A DNA stretch of 64,000 bases from Macrosoma leucophasiata (GCA_036365455.1 JAWQUS010000030.1:17256001-17320000), one strand, 5' to 3'. Counted from the first letter of the stretch, positions 46,342 to 58,291 are shown. Notes: generated from the letters alone by a model not told the origin. Translations and numbers: made by a program.

Positions 46342-46634
46342 CATAGAACAACGCGGGCCACCGGCCGCAGCGGACTGGACGGGAGTAGCCATAGCGTTTA
46401 TTACCGATACAAAACAGTCTGTAATTTTTTGCGGGGTGAAATGCGTGCGACACACACGCACACTACAAAAATTGTCTATTACTACGAAACTCACACCTTG
46501 ACTTTAACAAAATACAGAAAGAATTTCACGCACACATTTAATCATCTAGGCGACAGGTATAGGCCCATTTGGGATTGTACTTTGACAGAGTGGAGAACCT
46601 GCATATGGCTACACCCCTCCGGTGTTGCTCTATG
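46342..46634. mobile_element. MITE D, perfect 8-bp duplication
   Basis: catagaacaacgcgggccac … tccggtgttgctctatg, flanked by agtgcgca on both sides (46334-46341, 46635-46642). It lies just downstream of the aladin stop codon. Confidence 0.9.
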
Positions 46635-46659
46635 AGTGCGCATGAGAATAAAAAATGAG

Positions 46660-46670
46660 CCCTTTATTAT
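46660..46670 (-). terminator. Possible poly-A signal of aladin
   Basis: AATAAA on the minus strand (complement of tttatt inside ccctttattattt), about 120 bp after the stop. Confidence 0.45.
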
Positions 46671-46789
46671 TTCTAAGTTGTTACCTTTTTTATTTTTTTT
46701 TCTGTACAAATCAATGCAAGGATCCCAACATGACTTTTTCAGCTAAAAGTAGGTAGGTATAATATAAGAACATTATACTTAAATTAAAC

Positions 46790-46931
46790 TCAATAATCAT
46801 CGGAGCACTCGATGGGGAAGTACTGGACGCGGCCGCTGGACCACGCGATGGCCAGACACGCGCCCTGAGCGAAGTTCTGCTGGAAGCTGATTGTGGAAGG
46901 TAGCTCGCTGTCGATGCCCGTGATGAAACAG
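46790..46931 (-). CDS. AAAS: Aladin exon 6 (terminal)
   Basis: Acceptor tatttccag; encodes FITGIDSELPSTISFQQNF … AWSSGRVQYFPIECSDDY and TGA. Confidence 0.9.
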
Positions 46932-49900
46932 CTGGAAATACATATTTAACATTTAGATTTTATTTAAAAAAACAGCCAGAGGGTTTGTAAGTTCATTTCA
47001 TGTACGACTCTGCAATTTGCCTGGCACATAGGCATAATACCTTAGGGAGTGGGAACTCACCTTTTTTTAAATGTAATGTAAGTGGCAAGTATGCAGTTCA
47101 CATTGATTTTATGTGATGACTGCAGCCAATGAGACACCCACACAAAGACCAAGGTCAAAATGCAGATGCGTTACCACTCCTGAGGCCTAAGGTGTTATGC
47201 CTCTGTGCCGGAAATTACAGGGCCGTACATTACCACTTGACCTGAACACGACAGTGCTGAACACTACCATTTAGCAGCAAGTATATTAGGTAATGCGGTG
47301 GTGCCTACGCCCGTGAGCTCCGTCACTGGAGCTCTACCATCCTGGAGGAACTGCATTGAAATCTCTGGGTTCATGTTGATGTTTACAGGCTACTGTATTA
47401 CTTACCGTCAATGTAAAATGTATGATTGTGTGCTAGTTCATGACATTAAAAAAAAAGTTATCCCTACTATAAATATAAAAAAATATGCAAAAGTGTATGT
47501 TTTTCTGACTGTGTATTCTGTTTTAATGTCATAACGGCTGAAAATTTTTTTATGAAATTTAAAATAGAGATAGTTCAAGATACTGGGAAGGACATAGTCA
47601 ACTTTTTTTTCAAAAGTCAATGCTTATGAAAATAATTAGGCGATGAAAGTTTGTATTAATTTTTATCAGTAACGCGAAGTCGCGGGAGAGAGCCAGGTTT
47701 GTATATTGGTGGTTATTTAGTCATTTTATTGAACTTTCCCTAATATTTTTCGATTTTTTTTTGTGTACTGTAGATCTGCGAATAGGTTGTGAATTTTTTT
47801 TTTTTAACAAATATTGCTTATATTTATGGTGTTCACTTGAACAGCTGGTTTTTTTATAAAAAAAAAAACAAAACAATAAACGTACCAAGGGGTAACACTA
47901 AACTGCATCATCAGTTGTGTGGTGCAGAACACAGCAATTATAGGTGACTCCTCAAATAGCACAGCGAGATACAGGCCTAGAGGGTCCCAGCACATATCCA
48001 GAATGGGCCCCCCAACCACTTCACCAGACGGGAGCTCCACCTTCGTGACGTCCAGCACCGGTAGAGCCTTACTCGGCTTGGCACCTGAAGATTCAAAATA
48101 TATTTATTAGCTGATAGATATAAAACAAATGTTAAAAAAATATAATTTGCAATATTACCATTCATAAAATACGTTCGCCATCAGGGGGGAGGAGATGGTA
48201 GGGATGGCGGGTGGGGGAGGAGGTGATGTCATGCATGACTGACGCTGTCAATGTGTGTGGTCAATGGTGAAAGTCAATCACTGGATGAGGACCATTCATT
48301 ATGGTAATTGAGGTGTTTTTTAGAGGACGTATTTCGTTTGAAATCATGATCAACATGCACTTTGGGGCCGGGACACCACATGATTGCGAACATATTTTAT
48401 AAATGGTCCCAAAAATATATATTATAAAAGTATTAAAACCATTCATGAGTCCAGTGTTGGTGAGGGCGTACACCATCGGTTCTCCTTTGGCTGCAAACAG
48501 CAGAACCTCATTGGGACCCCAACAGGCCGCCACCACGCGGCAGCCCTGCGCGCACCACCTCTCCGGAGTCCATGTGTGCGTGTCCCATATCCTGAAGAAA
48601 AATTTCAGGTTCAAGGTTGAATATACATTACAAACCATCAGGAATAGCACTATGGTGAGGTTTAAAAACAGAATTCGATTGGTTTTGGCTTGCCAGAATT
48701 CCCTGACTGTAATAACCGATTGAGGCATAGGTTATATATATATTTTTTTTAATAATAATTAACTGTTATATTAACTATTATATTGGTTGCCTAACTAGCA
48801 TAGTTGGTAATAGATGGCGCACAATGAATGGTCCTCATCCAGCAAAAGGTAATAAAGCAATGCACTAAATGTGAAGGAAAGATTTGACAAATCGGGCAAG
48901 ACTTCAGTAGCTCAATTGGAAGAGCGGCTGGACTAGATTCCCAGTAGGCCGCGAGTTCGAGTCTCGCCTGAAGTCAAATTTTTCTTTCCATTTTTCTTTA
49001 AAATAAAATATATTTCACAAGCATGTGTTAATGCGAAATAATATAAAACAATTAATAATTAACTGCACCCTTGTTCACCACTTTATATAAATTATTTTAG
49101 GGGTGAGCAAGCAAGCAGTTCAGTTCATAGGTTGACTGACTGCACTAGTGGAAGAATGCCCTTCCAGTAGTAGAAAATTCTTAGGATTTCTTAGTAGGGG
49201 GTGGAGTCGTCATGTCCCGACGCCTACGACATTTAACACTGAAAATATTGAAAAATATAATTTGTTATTGGGGGCCATCCATAAATTACGTCACACGAAT
49301 TTCGGGACTTTTGGACCCCTCCCCCCGTCCTTGTCACAGGTTGTCACATTTTTATAAGCCCCCCCCCCTCCTGGTGTGACGTCACATATTTTAAAAATTT
49401 ATTCATGTACTCAAAAATAAACGAGAGAAAACAGCTTTTTCCATTTTTTGCTTATTTTGACTGTCACTAAACAATAGGAACGTATTGAAGTCACTGCGCC
49501 GGCGCATGTGGCAGTACTTGTCGCAGGTCTCGCTAACAACCGACGCGCGGAACGGTAGAAAAGCGAGCAAGCACTCGCAGACGACTTAAACCTATTTAAA
49601 CCCTTACCATTCAAAATTCTTGTGAAGTTGAGTCTCACTCGAATCAATAAATATAGTGAATTATTGATAAATATAGATCAAGTTCGTAGATTTTTAGAGT
49701 TTTTTATTCACATCTAGATTTCACGTTTCAGTATTTTAAATTTTAACATGTGACGTCACAAAACTTTCGACCCCTCCTGCCCCTTGTCACACATTGTCAC
49801 ATTTCGGTGATACCCTCCCTCCCCATTTACGTGTGACGTAATTTATGGATGGCCCCTTGGAATCTCTTTTTTGCATACATTAATAATAATAATAAGCCTT

Positions 49901-52788
49901 TATTGCTAGAAATTAGTATAATAACTACAAAATAATTATGCTGGTTGCTGTTGTTGTCCAGCATATCTTTGGACATAGGCCTCCTCACGGACCTTCACGA
50001 CACGCTTCCATAAAGGGACAGCTACGTCCTTAATATCATCCTCCCATCTTTATATCTGCCTTCCTTTGTTCCTTTTACTATCCCGTGGTCGCCATTCCGT
50101 CACTATTTTGGTCGATTTTATATTGTTTTCTCTCATTTGCAAACATTACAAAACATCATTTGGAAAAATATCTTACCTCTGAAATCAGATTCTTACCTAA
50201 ATATAATAGAAGATGTAGCAGCAAATATTTTGCTTGTGTCTAATGACCATCTGGCGAATACAATGCCACCACCGGCCACTCTGCGCAGTGGCACTGCGGT
50301 TTCCATGGCAACGTCCCATATGAGCATACAGGTGTCAGCACCACTGCAGCTCACTAATAGATCACCGTTGGGCGACCAACATATGTCTGTTACAGGACTG
50401 TGGCCAGATCTGTAAATGTAAGAAAAAAAAATTAAAGGTTACAAAAATTACATCTGCAAAAATGGGTTATGCAAAAGGTAAAAAAGATCTGGACGAATTG
50501 AGAACCTTCTCCTTTTTTTGAAGTCAGTTAATAAGGAGGTAATAATGATTATGAAGCCATTTATTCCAAATCTATTAAATACATGTAAACGAAGCTCTTT
50601 CCACTTCATTTATTATCTGTGAAACCTAATTTATTTTATCTACAGATGTTGTATGTCTATGTCACTAATGTCACTATGGTCAGAATGACTTGGTGATTTG
50701 ATAGGGATTCTAACAATTTTTTTTTTATTTTTTTTATTTTATGGAAGTGGCAAACAAGCATGCAGTTCACATTGATGTTAAGTGATGACTGCAGCCTATA
50801 GACACCCACATGAAGGCCAAGGCCAAAATGCAGATGCGTTACCACCCCTGAGTCCTAAGGTGTTTTGCCTCTGTGCCGGAAATTACAGGGCCATACATTA
50901 CTACCTGACCGGAATACGATAGTGCTGAACACTACCATTTAGCGGCAAGTAAATAAGGTAATGCGGTGGTGCCTACGCCCGCGAGCTCCGTCACTGGAGC
51001 TCTACCACCAGTAAAAATTACAAATTTTGTGAGTTAGATTTGGACCCCTCTTTGGGCCTCTTTGGGTGTAGGCTTCCTCCAGCTTGCTCCACCTGTCACG
51101 GTTCTGTAAAAGGGGTATTATTATCCAATTTTACTGGTGGTAGAGTTCCAGTAAAGGATCTCGAGGGTATAGGCATCACAACATTACCTAATTTATCTGG
51201 CGCTAAATGGTAGTGTTCACCACTATCGTGTTCCGATATTGTTAGATGGTAATATATGGCCCCGTAATAACTATCACAGAGACATAATAACTAAGATCTC
51301 AGGGGGTGGAAACACATCTGCACTTTGACCTCTGGCCTTTGTGTGGGTGTCTATAGGTTGCAGTCATCACTTAACATCAATGTGAAGTGCAAGCTTGTTT
51401 GCCACCTTTGTTACATAAAAACAAAAATATCCAAAATAGTATTGTATAATAACCTGGGAAAATAACATGTACGAAACAATGAAACACTTCATTGAACACT
51501 CTGTTTCTTTTTTTTGTTACTAACGTAAGAGTAATAGTGTGGTTCATATATTTTTTACGGCGATACTTTTCACATAGCCATAAATGAATACTTACAGCCA
51601 AAAGACAGCATATTTTGCCTCTGCAACTGGAATTATAGGGCCATACGTGACGACCCGGTTAGTGCAGCGGTGTGAGACGACCGTTTGATTCAAAGGGTTG
51701 CGGGTTCAATCCCCGCACCAGCAAAAATATTTGTTTGGCCTAGTGATATTTATTTTGGGTCTGGGTGTTTGTGTATGTCTTGTATGTGTCTAAATATGCT
51801 AACACTCACAGTTCAACACTAGGTATAATCCTCTGTCATGAGTGCCATTGAAAACATACAACACATACACAAACAAACAGACCCAAAACAAATACCTGTA
51901 GGCCATACAAATATTTGCGTTTTCCCGGTGTGGGGATGGAACTCGCGACCCTTCAAATCGAGCAGTCATCACACTCCATAATAATACAAATAGACTCACC
52001 GTTTTAAAACAACAGCATTACTTGAAGAGGGCTTTGTAAACATAGAATTGGGGTCGACAGTCCACACAATCACTCCTTGTTCACACCCAACAGCCAGTTC
52101 CGATGCAGAGAAAGGTCTCCAACTGAGTGATGAAACGTGGCCTTGAGCCTTGCATTTCAAGGTCGAAACAAATGATACTTCAGAACAATAAATTCTAATA
52201 TTATCATCAGCTGTTGCAACTGCAATTTTTGTTGTATGTGGATGCCATGCCAAACATTTGATTGGTGCATTACTCCAGTTCCTAGTTCTTGAGTATTTCG
52301 ACACAATTTTTGATCCTATATCCTTTAGATGTGGTTGCATGAAGTAACGGAAGGCAGTGAACAAATTTGCCACTTTTAAAGCATAAGATGCAGTCACCGC
52401 GAGTAACTGGCTCTCTTTATTCACATTGGGATCTGCTGCTACGTTCAGAGCTTCGAGGAAACCCTGTTTATACCAAACGCTAGTGATTTTTTTTAGCAAA
52501 TTGTCCTCAACATCAATGTACATAGAAATGTTTTCGTCCGCTGCTCTGTGATGATGTAAATCCTTTGTAACGTTTATTTTGGGATGGTTCTTTGTCTGTA
52601 ATTAAAAAAAAAGTCCAAAGAAAATGTTTAACGAAAGAATTCACGAAAAATAAAGCTAACCTTACCGAGTTCGTAAATGTACTGATATCTCCATAACGCA
52701 CGTCACTATAACAAGTTGCTTTGTTTATTTTACAAAGCGCCGTTTGATCTGGCCCCGGGAAGTCTGTAAAGCCGTGGAATATAGACAT
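46790..52788 (-). CDS. AAAS: Aladin, nuclear-pore WD40 protein (six exons)
   Basis: Complement of join(46790-46931, 47886-48084, 48440-48591, 50197-50409, 52000-52595, 52666-52788); 1425 bp, 474 residues, all junctions in phase. Signature stretches match aladin as I remember it: NWSNAPIKCLAWHPHTTKIA (about residues 150-170), VSSLSWRPFSASELAVGC, VIVWTVDPNSM, RVAGGGIVFARWS, RIWDTHTWTPERW, KGEPMVYAL. These form a WD40 propeller that anchors aladin to the nuclear pore through the membrane nucleoporin Ndc1; human loss causes triple-A syndrome. The chain ends soon after GRVQYFPIE, so it lacks the longer vertebrate tail. The exon 4 donor is weak (gttttaa). The introns carry SINEs and MITEs. Confidence 0.92.
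47060..47345 (-). repeat. Repeat A copy in aladin intron 5
   Basis: tggcaagtatgcagttcaca to gagctccgtcactggagctc taccatc. A plus-strand fragment (47020-47055) lies beside it. Confidence 0.82.
47886..48084 (-). CDS. AAAS: Aladin exon 5
   Basis: Acceptor gaatcttcag, donor gtacgt. Encodes GGPILDMCWDPLGLYLAVLF, a late WD blade. Confidence 0.9.
48440..48591 (-). CDS. AAAS: Aladin exon 4
   Basis: Acceptor tttcttcag, donor gttttaat (weak, chosen because it alone keeps frame with exon 5). Encodes WDTHTWTPERW … CWGPNEVLLFAAKGEPM. Confidence 0.82.
48787..49046 (+). repeat. SINE C, longest copy
   Basis: ttgcctaactagcatagttg, then the tRNA-like core (gacttcagtagctcaattgg, 48900-48976), the ttttctttccatttttcttt arm and the outer word cacaagcatgtgttaatgcg. 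Lies in aladin intron 3. Confidence 0.8.
49271..49856. mobile_element. MITE F, long (586 bp), TTG flanks
   Basis: TIRs ggggccatccataaattacg / cgtaatttatggatggcccc with TTG on both sides. In aladin intron 3. Interior is C-rich. Confidence 0.8.
49958..50125 (-). pseudogene. RTE-like LINE 3' fragment
   Basis: gtccagcatatctttggaca, cacgacacgcttccataaag, ccgtggtcgccattccgtca. These are the reverse complement of an RTE-type post-RT region and tail, heavily decayed. Confidence 0.55.
50197..50409 (-). CDS. AAAS: Aladin exon 3
   Basis: Acceptor catttacag, donor gtaaga. Encodes SGHSPVTDICWSPNGDLLVS, CMLIWDVAMETAVPLRRV and the Gly-rich AGGGIV. Confidence 0.9.
50730..51016 (-). repeat. Repeat A, complete copy in aladin intron 2
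   Basis: ggcaaacaagcatgcagttc to gagctctaccaccagtaa. Confidence 0.85.
51131..51425 (+). repeat. Repeat A, complete copy in aladin intron 2
   Basis: ttttactggtggtagagttc to agtgcaagcttgtttgccac and taaaaacaaaaa. It faces the copy at 50730 head to head. Confidence 0.85.
51650..51980. repeat. tRNA-related repeat with inverted ends
   Basis: Head gacgacccggttagtgcagc … gggttcaatccccgcaccag at 51650-51724. The same head type returns inverted at 51920-51975 (tggaactcgcgacccttcaa). The two halves face each other around a CA-rich middle. Confidence 0.65.
52000..52595 (-). CDS. AAAS: Aladin exon 2
   Basis: Acceptor ttaattacag, donor gtgagt. The largest exon: the N-terminal helical part and the first two WD blades. 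Confidence 0.92.
52666..52788 (-). CDS. AAAS: Aladin exon 1
   Basis: Starts MSIFHGFTDFPGPDQTALCK; 41 codons, phase 0, donor gtaagg. The intron to exon 2 is only 70 bp. Confidence 0.85.
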
Positions 52789-53130
52789 TTTGTACTGAAA
52801 TTATGAAAAAGAAAACAATAACCGTAAATTGACCGGCAAGAAGCAGTTTTTAAATTTGATTTGACACTTGACACAAAAAGTGATTTGAACCACAGATCAC
52901 TAGTATGTCCACAGACTAATGAATGGGTGCGTTCCACAATATGGCCGCAACGATTGTAAAGCCCTCTGTATCGTTTCACCTAAGGCCTGTGGTCGTAGCG
53001 AGAGATCGTTCAACGTCATAGATGACGTCATTGTTCGCGACGGCATTGCGCTTACATCGCCTACAAAATAGCCGTTGAGTCGATTGTTTTTTTTTTTATT
53101 AATATTTTTACGGGTTTTTGTCTTTAACAA
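52789..53130 (-). promoter_or_regulatory. Upstream region of aladin
   Basis: About 340 bp between the aladin start and a MITE D. No TATA box is clear. Promoter role is inferred from position only. Confidence 0.3.
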
Positions 53131-53339
53131 CCATAGAGCAACGCGGGCCACCGGTCGCGGCGGACCGGAGGGGAGTAGCCATAGCGTGTTTTACCGAAGC
53201 AAAATAGTCTGCCATTTTTTGCGGGAGGAACGCACACTTTCTTAAATTCACACACAACAAAAATTGTCTATTACAATGAAACTCACACCTTGACTTTAAC
53301 AAAACACATCAACAATTTCACACACACATGTAATCATTC

Positions 53340-55047
53340 CGTGTCATAATAGTGTAAAGAATGATGCAACTACATCGACAAGTCCTAAAAACCATAGTTG
53401 CGAGTCGATAAATTTTATCGATAAATTACTTAACTCTGGGAAATAAGGTTTAAATGAAATACACTTTGTATTATTATAAAGATGGACTTTATTTATTATG
53501 TATTACCAATTTAACAAATGATCTTGTCGCGTTTTGCGCACGTATAGTCCGGTCAATTTAGACCAAAAAAATAGAGTGAAGTTACATAAAGTCCCAACAA
53601 GCTGAATTTTTAGTGAAATTGTTCAAATCATAATTATAAATAATGTCTATAAGTTCCCCATCATTCCCGTGTATAGAAAAAAAATAATATTCAAGGTCAA
53701 AGGTAAAAAAAATGAGTTTGTCGCGATTTTCAGCAAAACGGTAAGTTTTATCAAAAAAGTATCCTAAGCAAAAATTGTAGATCATAAAATTATCTATAAA
53801 AAATGTATCAATATTTTAATTTCTTATGAGCCACCGTTTCTGAGATATAACGATTCAAAAAGTTATAAAAGTTGTTATCGTCATAATATGCACATGTTTC
53901 TACGCCACCTATGAGGTAGTGTACTTAGCGCGTTTTTTATAATGTGGTTTCCCCAGTAGTGCCTACTCCACGGGTCAGTTGTGATCCTGTTTAATGTAAA
54001 ACTATTGCAAAATAACGGAAATTTTCAAAGATTGGAAAAGATCAAAGCGATGTGAATAAAAAAAAAAGTGTTGAAGTGCATTCGTCTGATTCGTAAGTTT
54101 CAAATTCTTGTTCTTCTTCCCCTGCTTGGTGGATTTTTTCAAATTTACCAGTAGTTTCTGAGATTAGCGCGTTCAAACAAACAAACAAACTCTTCAGCTT
54201 TATAATATTAGTTTAGATTTTCGCTCGGTGAGTTACATGTGACTCTGTCACGTGTTCGCAATACTAGCAGCCTATGTGCTTTCATATCCGATGGCCATCA
54301 ATGCGTCTATACAATATCATGTAGAGAGAAGCATTAACGTAAACCAGATTTTATTAACTAACCAAAAGTGTTTATGATCCAAAATTTACCTAAAGTTATA
54401 TCCAAAAAAGCTGCCCAAAGTTACTTTTCCACGCGTACGAAGTCACGGGCACAGCTAGTATTAAAATAAAACCCACAATATAATAAAAGTAATAATTTTA
54501 TTTTTTTATATGTATTTTTTTAATAGCTAATATGTATGTTAAAAATACTTAATAAGAACAAGAATAAATGAGCGAATAGTAATAACTAATAACGGTGGCC
54601 CAGAGCAGTTTGTGGCGAATACAACTACAACATAATACATTAATAAGAAAATTTAATCTCAAAAATGTCTCTGTATATAAGACTCTTTTGCAATATTTAT
54701 CGATAACTATCCATAAACCGACAACAACACTATCGATAAGCGTCACCGGCGACAGCGGCTTCTCGGAAACGAACTCGGATCAGTCGCTCGACCGATCCCC
54801 GTATCGTACAAGGCATACCAAACATTGCGCCCGACTGTGTTGTTTATATCAGTCCGAAACAACACGACCGATATTATGGCATTTTATACCTTAAGCTTGA
54901 TGTGTTAGATCTGTTTTTACAGTAAACAACACAGCAAATCAGCATTTTTTTGGACGTCCGTTCAGTCGCACAACTAGATTTAGTCTAATGAGCAGTCCAG
55001 CTGCAACTAGTTTTATTATACGCACAGGATTTTTTAAAGCATTTAAT
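53340..55047. other. Insert within MITE D, mostly unassigned
   Basis: About 1.7 kb without a gene. It holds a minus-strand Lep1 Helitron 5' part (54137-54216) and a plus-strand Helitron 3' end (gtacgaagtcacgggcacag ctag, 54430-54458). Its boundaries and class are not clear. Confidence 0.5.
54137..54216 (-). mobile_element. Lep1-type Helitron 5' part
   Basis: On the minus strand: tctaaactaatattataaag, ctgaagagtttgtttgtttg, gcgctaatctcagaaac. The 3' part is missing. Confidence 0.7.
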
Positions 55048-55299
55048 CTTGTACTTTGATAGAGGGGAGAGCCTGCGTATGGCTACTCCCCTCCGGTCCG
55101 CCGCGACCGGTGGCCCGCGTTGCTCTATGTTAACAACCTTTCATTTTTTCAAGTGTCTATCGGCATGAGCTCGCCGCTTTGATTATAGAAATATATAATT
55201 TATAATTAGATAATATATATATTTTTTTTGTTTTTGTTTAGTTTAACCTGTTTTATCTACTAATATAATAAATATAATATAATAATATGTAACATTTAT

Positions 55300-55700
55300 T
55301 TGCACTTATGTATCGATTTATTCCTAGTAAGTATTTATTATATTGATATAGACTTTTAGGACTGATATCCGTGTCCCACCGAGTAGTTTCCAGTTGAAAA
55401 CCAGCGTCAGGCTCCGGCTTGACATTATGCTGAACTGGGAACTATTTGGTGCAGCCGTGAGATCTTGTTATTTTTTTTCTACTGTTACAAGGTACCTATT
55501 TTTTTTTATATTAACAATGTTCTTTCTTTTTTTTTGTGTTATAATGTCAATGCTTTTATAAATGTTGTTTTTTTTTATCGTACCAACCTACTTGCATTTT
55601 AAATGTTTAATTTTTTTTTCTATTGTTTTTCTGTGCAGTATTTGATCGGCTGCGCCAATAAATGTTTTTTCTTCTTTCTTTATTCTTTCTTCAAATAAAA
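55300..55700. other. T-rich stretch with LINE-like tail
   Basis: ttgatcggctgcgccaataa with atgttttttcttctttcttt resembles a non-LTR 3' end, but no coding part is attached. Otherwise no feature. Confidence 0.3.
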
Positions 55701-55899
55701 TTAAAGGCCCGCCGATAGATTATTAAACTAGATGATCTGCGTAAACAAATGATAATTAGTTCTGAATTGCAAACATCTCTGAATAATATCTCTTTTATAT
55801 GTGCCATTGATAACTTTATACGTAAGGTATACATAGAAATGTTTTCGTCCTACCTACTTCTTTATAGATATTGGTGTTTTGTAGGATAGATGGCAGCAG

Positions 55900-56161
55900 G
55901 TGGGAAATCATCAGTGGATTTATAATATATCTTCAGTAGGCCATCTATCAACAATAATAACATCTAAAGTATCGGCTCATCGACCGCGTACCGGGAGACG
56001 AAGCGTAGGCAGGCCCCACACGAGGTTGACCGACGACCTAGTGAAGTTCGCAGGCAATTGCTGGATGAGGGCGGCCCAGGACCATTCGTTGTGGAAATCT
56101 TTGGGGGAGGCCTTTGTCCAGCAGTGGTCGTCTTTTGCCTGAAATGATGATGATGATGATG
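55900..56161 (+). pseudogene. RTE-like LINE, 3' end with (ATG)n tail
   Basis: HRPRTGRRSVGRPHTRLTDD … AAQDHSLWKSLGEAFVQQW is the typical C-terminus. It is followed by tgaaatgatgatgatgatga, the ATG-repeat tail. About 80 codons remain. Confidence 0.85.
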
Positions 56162-56497
56162 AGAGTACCGGCTTCGGTTTTGCAATACACAGCTGTCGTA
56201 TTAGTAAAGAGCCAACTTGTTGGTGAACAAAGGGCAATGGTGTAGCTAACATGGGTGGCACCCGGGGCGGATGAGCCAAAAAAAAGAAAATACTCTCCAT
56301 TCTTTTGTATCTTATTTCTCCATTCTCCATCGTTGTGCTATTTGAGAAAAATCTAATAATATCCGGAATAGTATAAATCCGGAAGTGAGTTTTGTGTTGC
56401 GCTTTCACGTCTAAAGTGGACAAATTTTGGTTATTCAAAGAGAGGGTGTCAGCCCCAAACGGGTGGCTTCCGGTGCCGCCCCCGCCGCTCCCTACGC

Positions 56498-56546
56498 ATA
56501 GAACAACTTGGCCCACGCCGCGGCCGGTGGCCCGTGTTGCTCTATG
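56498..56546. mobile_element. MITE D reduced to its two ends
   Basis: catagaacaacttggccca joined to ggccggtggcccgtgttgct ctatg. A 49-bp near-palindrome with no interior. Confidence 0.75.
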
Positions 56547-56559
56547 TAGTTCGCCACTG

Positions 56560-56902
56560 ACAAAGGGTACCTAAGTTTGTTGGGTAGCGGAGTTCTTCTC
56601 AGTAGTGACTGCACTTGGAATTCTGCTAAGTGAATAACTTTGATCTTGACGAATAAGTTTTTCTTTTTCTTCATTTATCATTCACATCATATCATTGAAG
56701 GAATTGAAAAATATTGTGATTATTATGTTTTAACCAAGTACATAGTTTAAATTCTAATTTTTAATTTACTATTAATATATGATTTTGCTTTTACTATATG
56801 TAATGGTTATTCACTATAGGTATTTTATGATTTATTGACGTTTTGAAAGTATCTGTAAAGATCTATTCGAAATAAAAATATTTTCTATTTCTATTTCTAA
56901 CA
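56560..56902 (+). mobile_element. Non-LTR 3' fragment (family J), + strand
   Basis: ttgttgggtagcggagttct, gtgactgcacttggaattct, then aataaaaatattttctattt and a (tatttc)n tail. Reverse complement of 36100 and 63680. Confidence 0.7.
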
Positions 56903-57190
56903 GTAGCTTGAGAAGCTGGTGGTGAGGAGAGGTATTCGGTGACGGGATTCGCTATTGCAATCTTGAAGCGGGCTTCGTCGTTATTACGCAATCAAAACAC
57001 TTCTATCCCCGAGTGAATAGCTCTTACATAAATACAAATAACAACTTTATGGCTAGATTTTCTGCAAGCGCCCGCGCCGCCTCTAGCGCCTTACTCTGGT
57101 TGGCCAATGGAGACAAACCAAAGGGAGCGTGATGCTTGATCCAGTCAATTTTCAATATACTTAGAACAGTTTTTTGTTTTCTTGTAAAAG

Positions 57191-57289
57191 ATAGGTATCT
57201 AGTGGCAAACATTCCGTCTGAAAAAGCTATAAAGGTTTTTAGTTACTTTTCGCACAAAGAATTAACAGTACGCAACATAAAAATACTAA
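57191..57289 (+). CDS. Putative exon with F-box-like segment
   Basis: Acceptor gttttcttgtaaaag and donor taa|gtaagt bound 99 bp encoding RYLVANIPSEKAIKVFSYFS HKEL. IPxEKxxKVFSYFxxKEL resembles an F-box. The next exon is not found with matching phase, so this may be a relic. Confidence 0.35.
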
Positions 57290-57693
57290 GTAAGTTCAAT
57301 GAGTTTTCCAGCTACTGCTTCCTTGATATAGAAGAATGTGAAAAACTGAGCTATGTTATGGGTATTGCATATTTTTTGGCAAAGTATGTATCTTATATAT
57401 GTATCTTACTCGTACAGTAAAGTATGAGTTTTGACAGTAAAGTTCTACTCTTCTGCGTACTTTGCTCAAAGTAAAGTCGTAGTGCGGTCTGTGAATCTCA
57501 CCATAAGTCTTGAAGAAACTTGATTAGGAGGTGTCGCTACTCATCAACAGCTTGCCATAAGCAAGCTTCTTTGCCCGCTTATTATTATTATTTAATTAAT
57601 TTATTTAATGGGTTGTTTTGCTTAAGTACTCACTTAACATTTGTGTTTCGGCCGAAAATTCAGTAGGATTGTTGATTGGACTACAATTTTTTT

Positions 57694-57734
57694 AAACAGG
57701 TGCACCAAGAACCACATTCTGGTTGCACCTGTTT
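57694..57734. other. Short inverted repeat at a possible splice acceptor
   Basis: aaacaggtgca and tgcacctgttt pair perfectly around a 19-nt loop. The left arm overlaps a tttttttaaacag acceptor. Confidence 0.5.
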
Positions 57735-57998
57735 AGTATCCTATTGACAGTTGTAAATTGATGGCCAACGAGATATATACACCCTTAGTAGTGCAGAGAC
57801 TTACTAGAATCGCGGTATTCAGCTTAGTAGTTAAACGTACCGGTAAGACAAAACACTTGGCAAAGATGCTAAACAAAACAGGTTTACAACTCTTAAAAAC
57901 CTACACGGATCATTAAATATCATATCATCTCAAGACCTGAATAAAAGTGTAATAAAAACTCACCATATCAGTTCTCTACTCACCGGTAGGTAAACCAG

Positions 57999-58254
57999 TG
58001 ATTATTATGACCCACTGCGAAAGGATACCGCTATAAAACATACCCGCTGTAAAAGTATTATAGCAAATGCACACCCTAATTCCCGGCACACAAACGCAAT
58101 TCGTAAGGCGACAAAGATAAAAGGTTTTCTGCTGGCGTTTTCAAAGCATAATAAGGTATTTGGCAGAAATTTACTGCGGGACTTGGTAAGATTTATGCAA
58201 AATGATACGTCGTCGGGTGACAGTCGTATAATTGATTCGTCGCTTTCTATTCAG
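57999..58254 (+). CDS. Putative exon, unrecognised protein
   Basis: Open for 256 bp to a donor gtgggt. Encodes IRKATKIKGFLLAFSKHNK, FGRNLLRDLVRFMQ and DSRIIDSSLSIQ. Phase 0 with 59211-59342. The acceptor (accag) is weak. No family recognised. Confidence 0.4.
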
Positions 58255-58291
58255 GTGGGTTGAAGGATTATTTGCGTTAAACTAACCTACA

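Larger units (their letters stand above)
53132..55127. mobile_element. MITE D copy split by ~1.7 kb insert
   Basis: Left end catagagcaacgcgggccac to about 53338, and right end from cttgtactttgatagagg (about 55048) to gcgttgctctatg at 55127. A perfect 8-bp duplication ttaacaac flanks the whole (53124-53131, 55128-55135), so both halves are one copy. The interior 53340-55047 is foreign. Confidence 0.82.
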
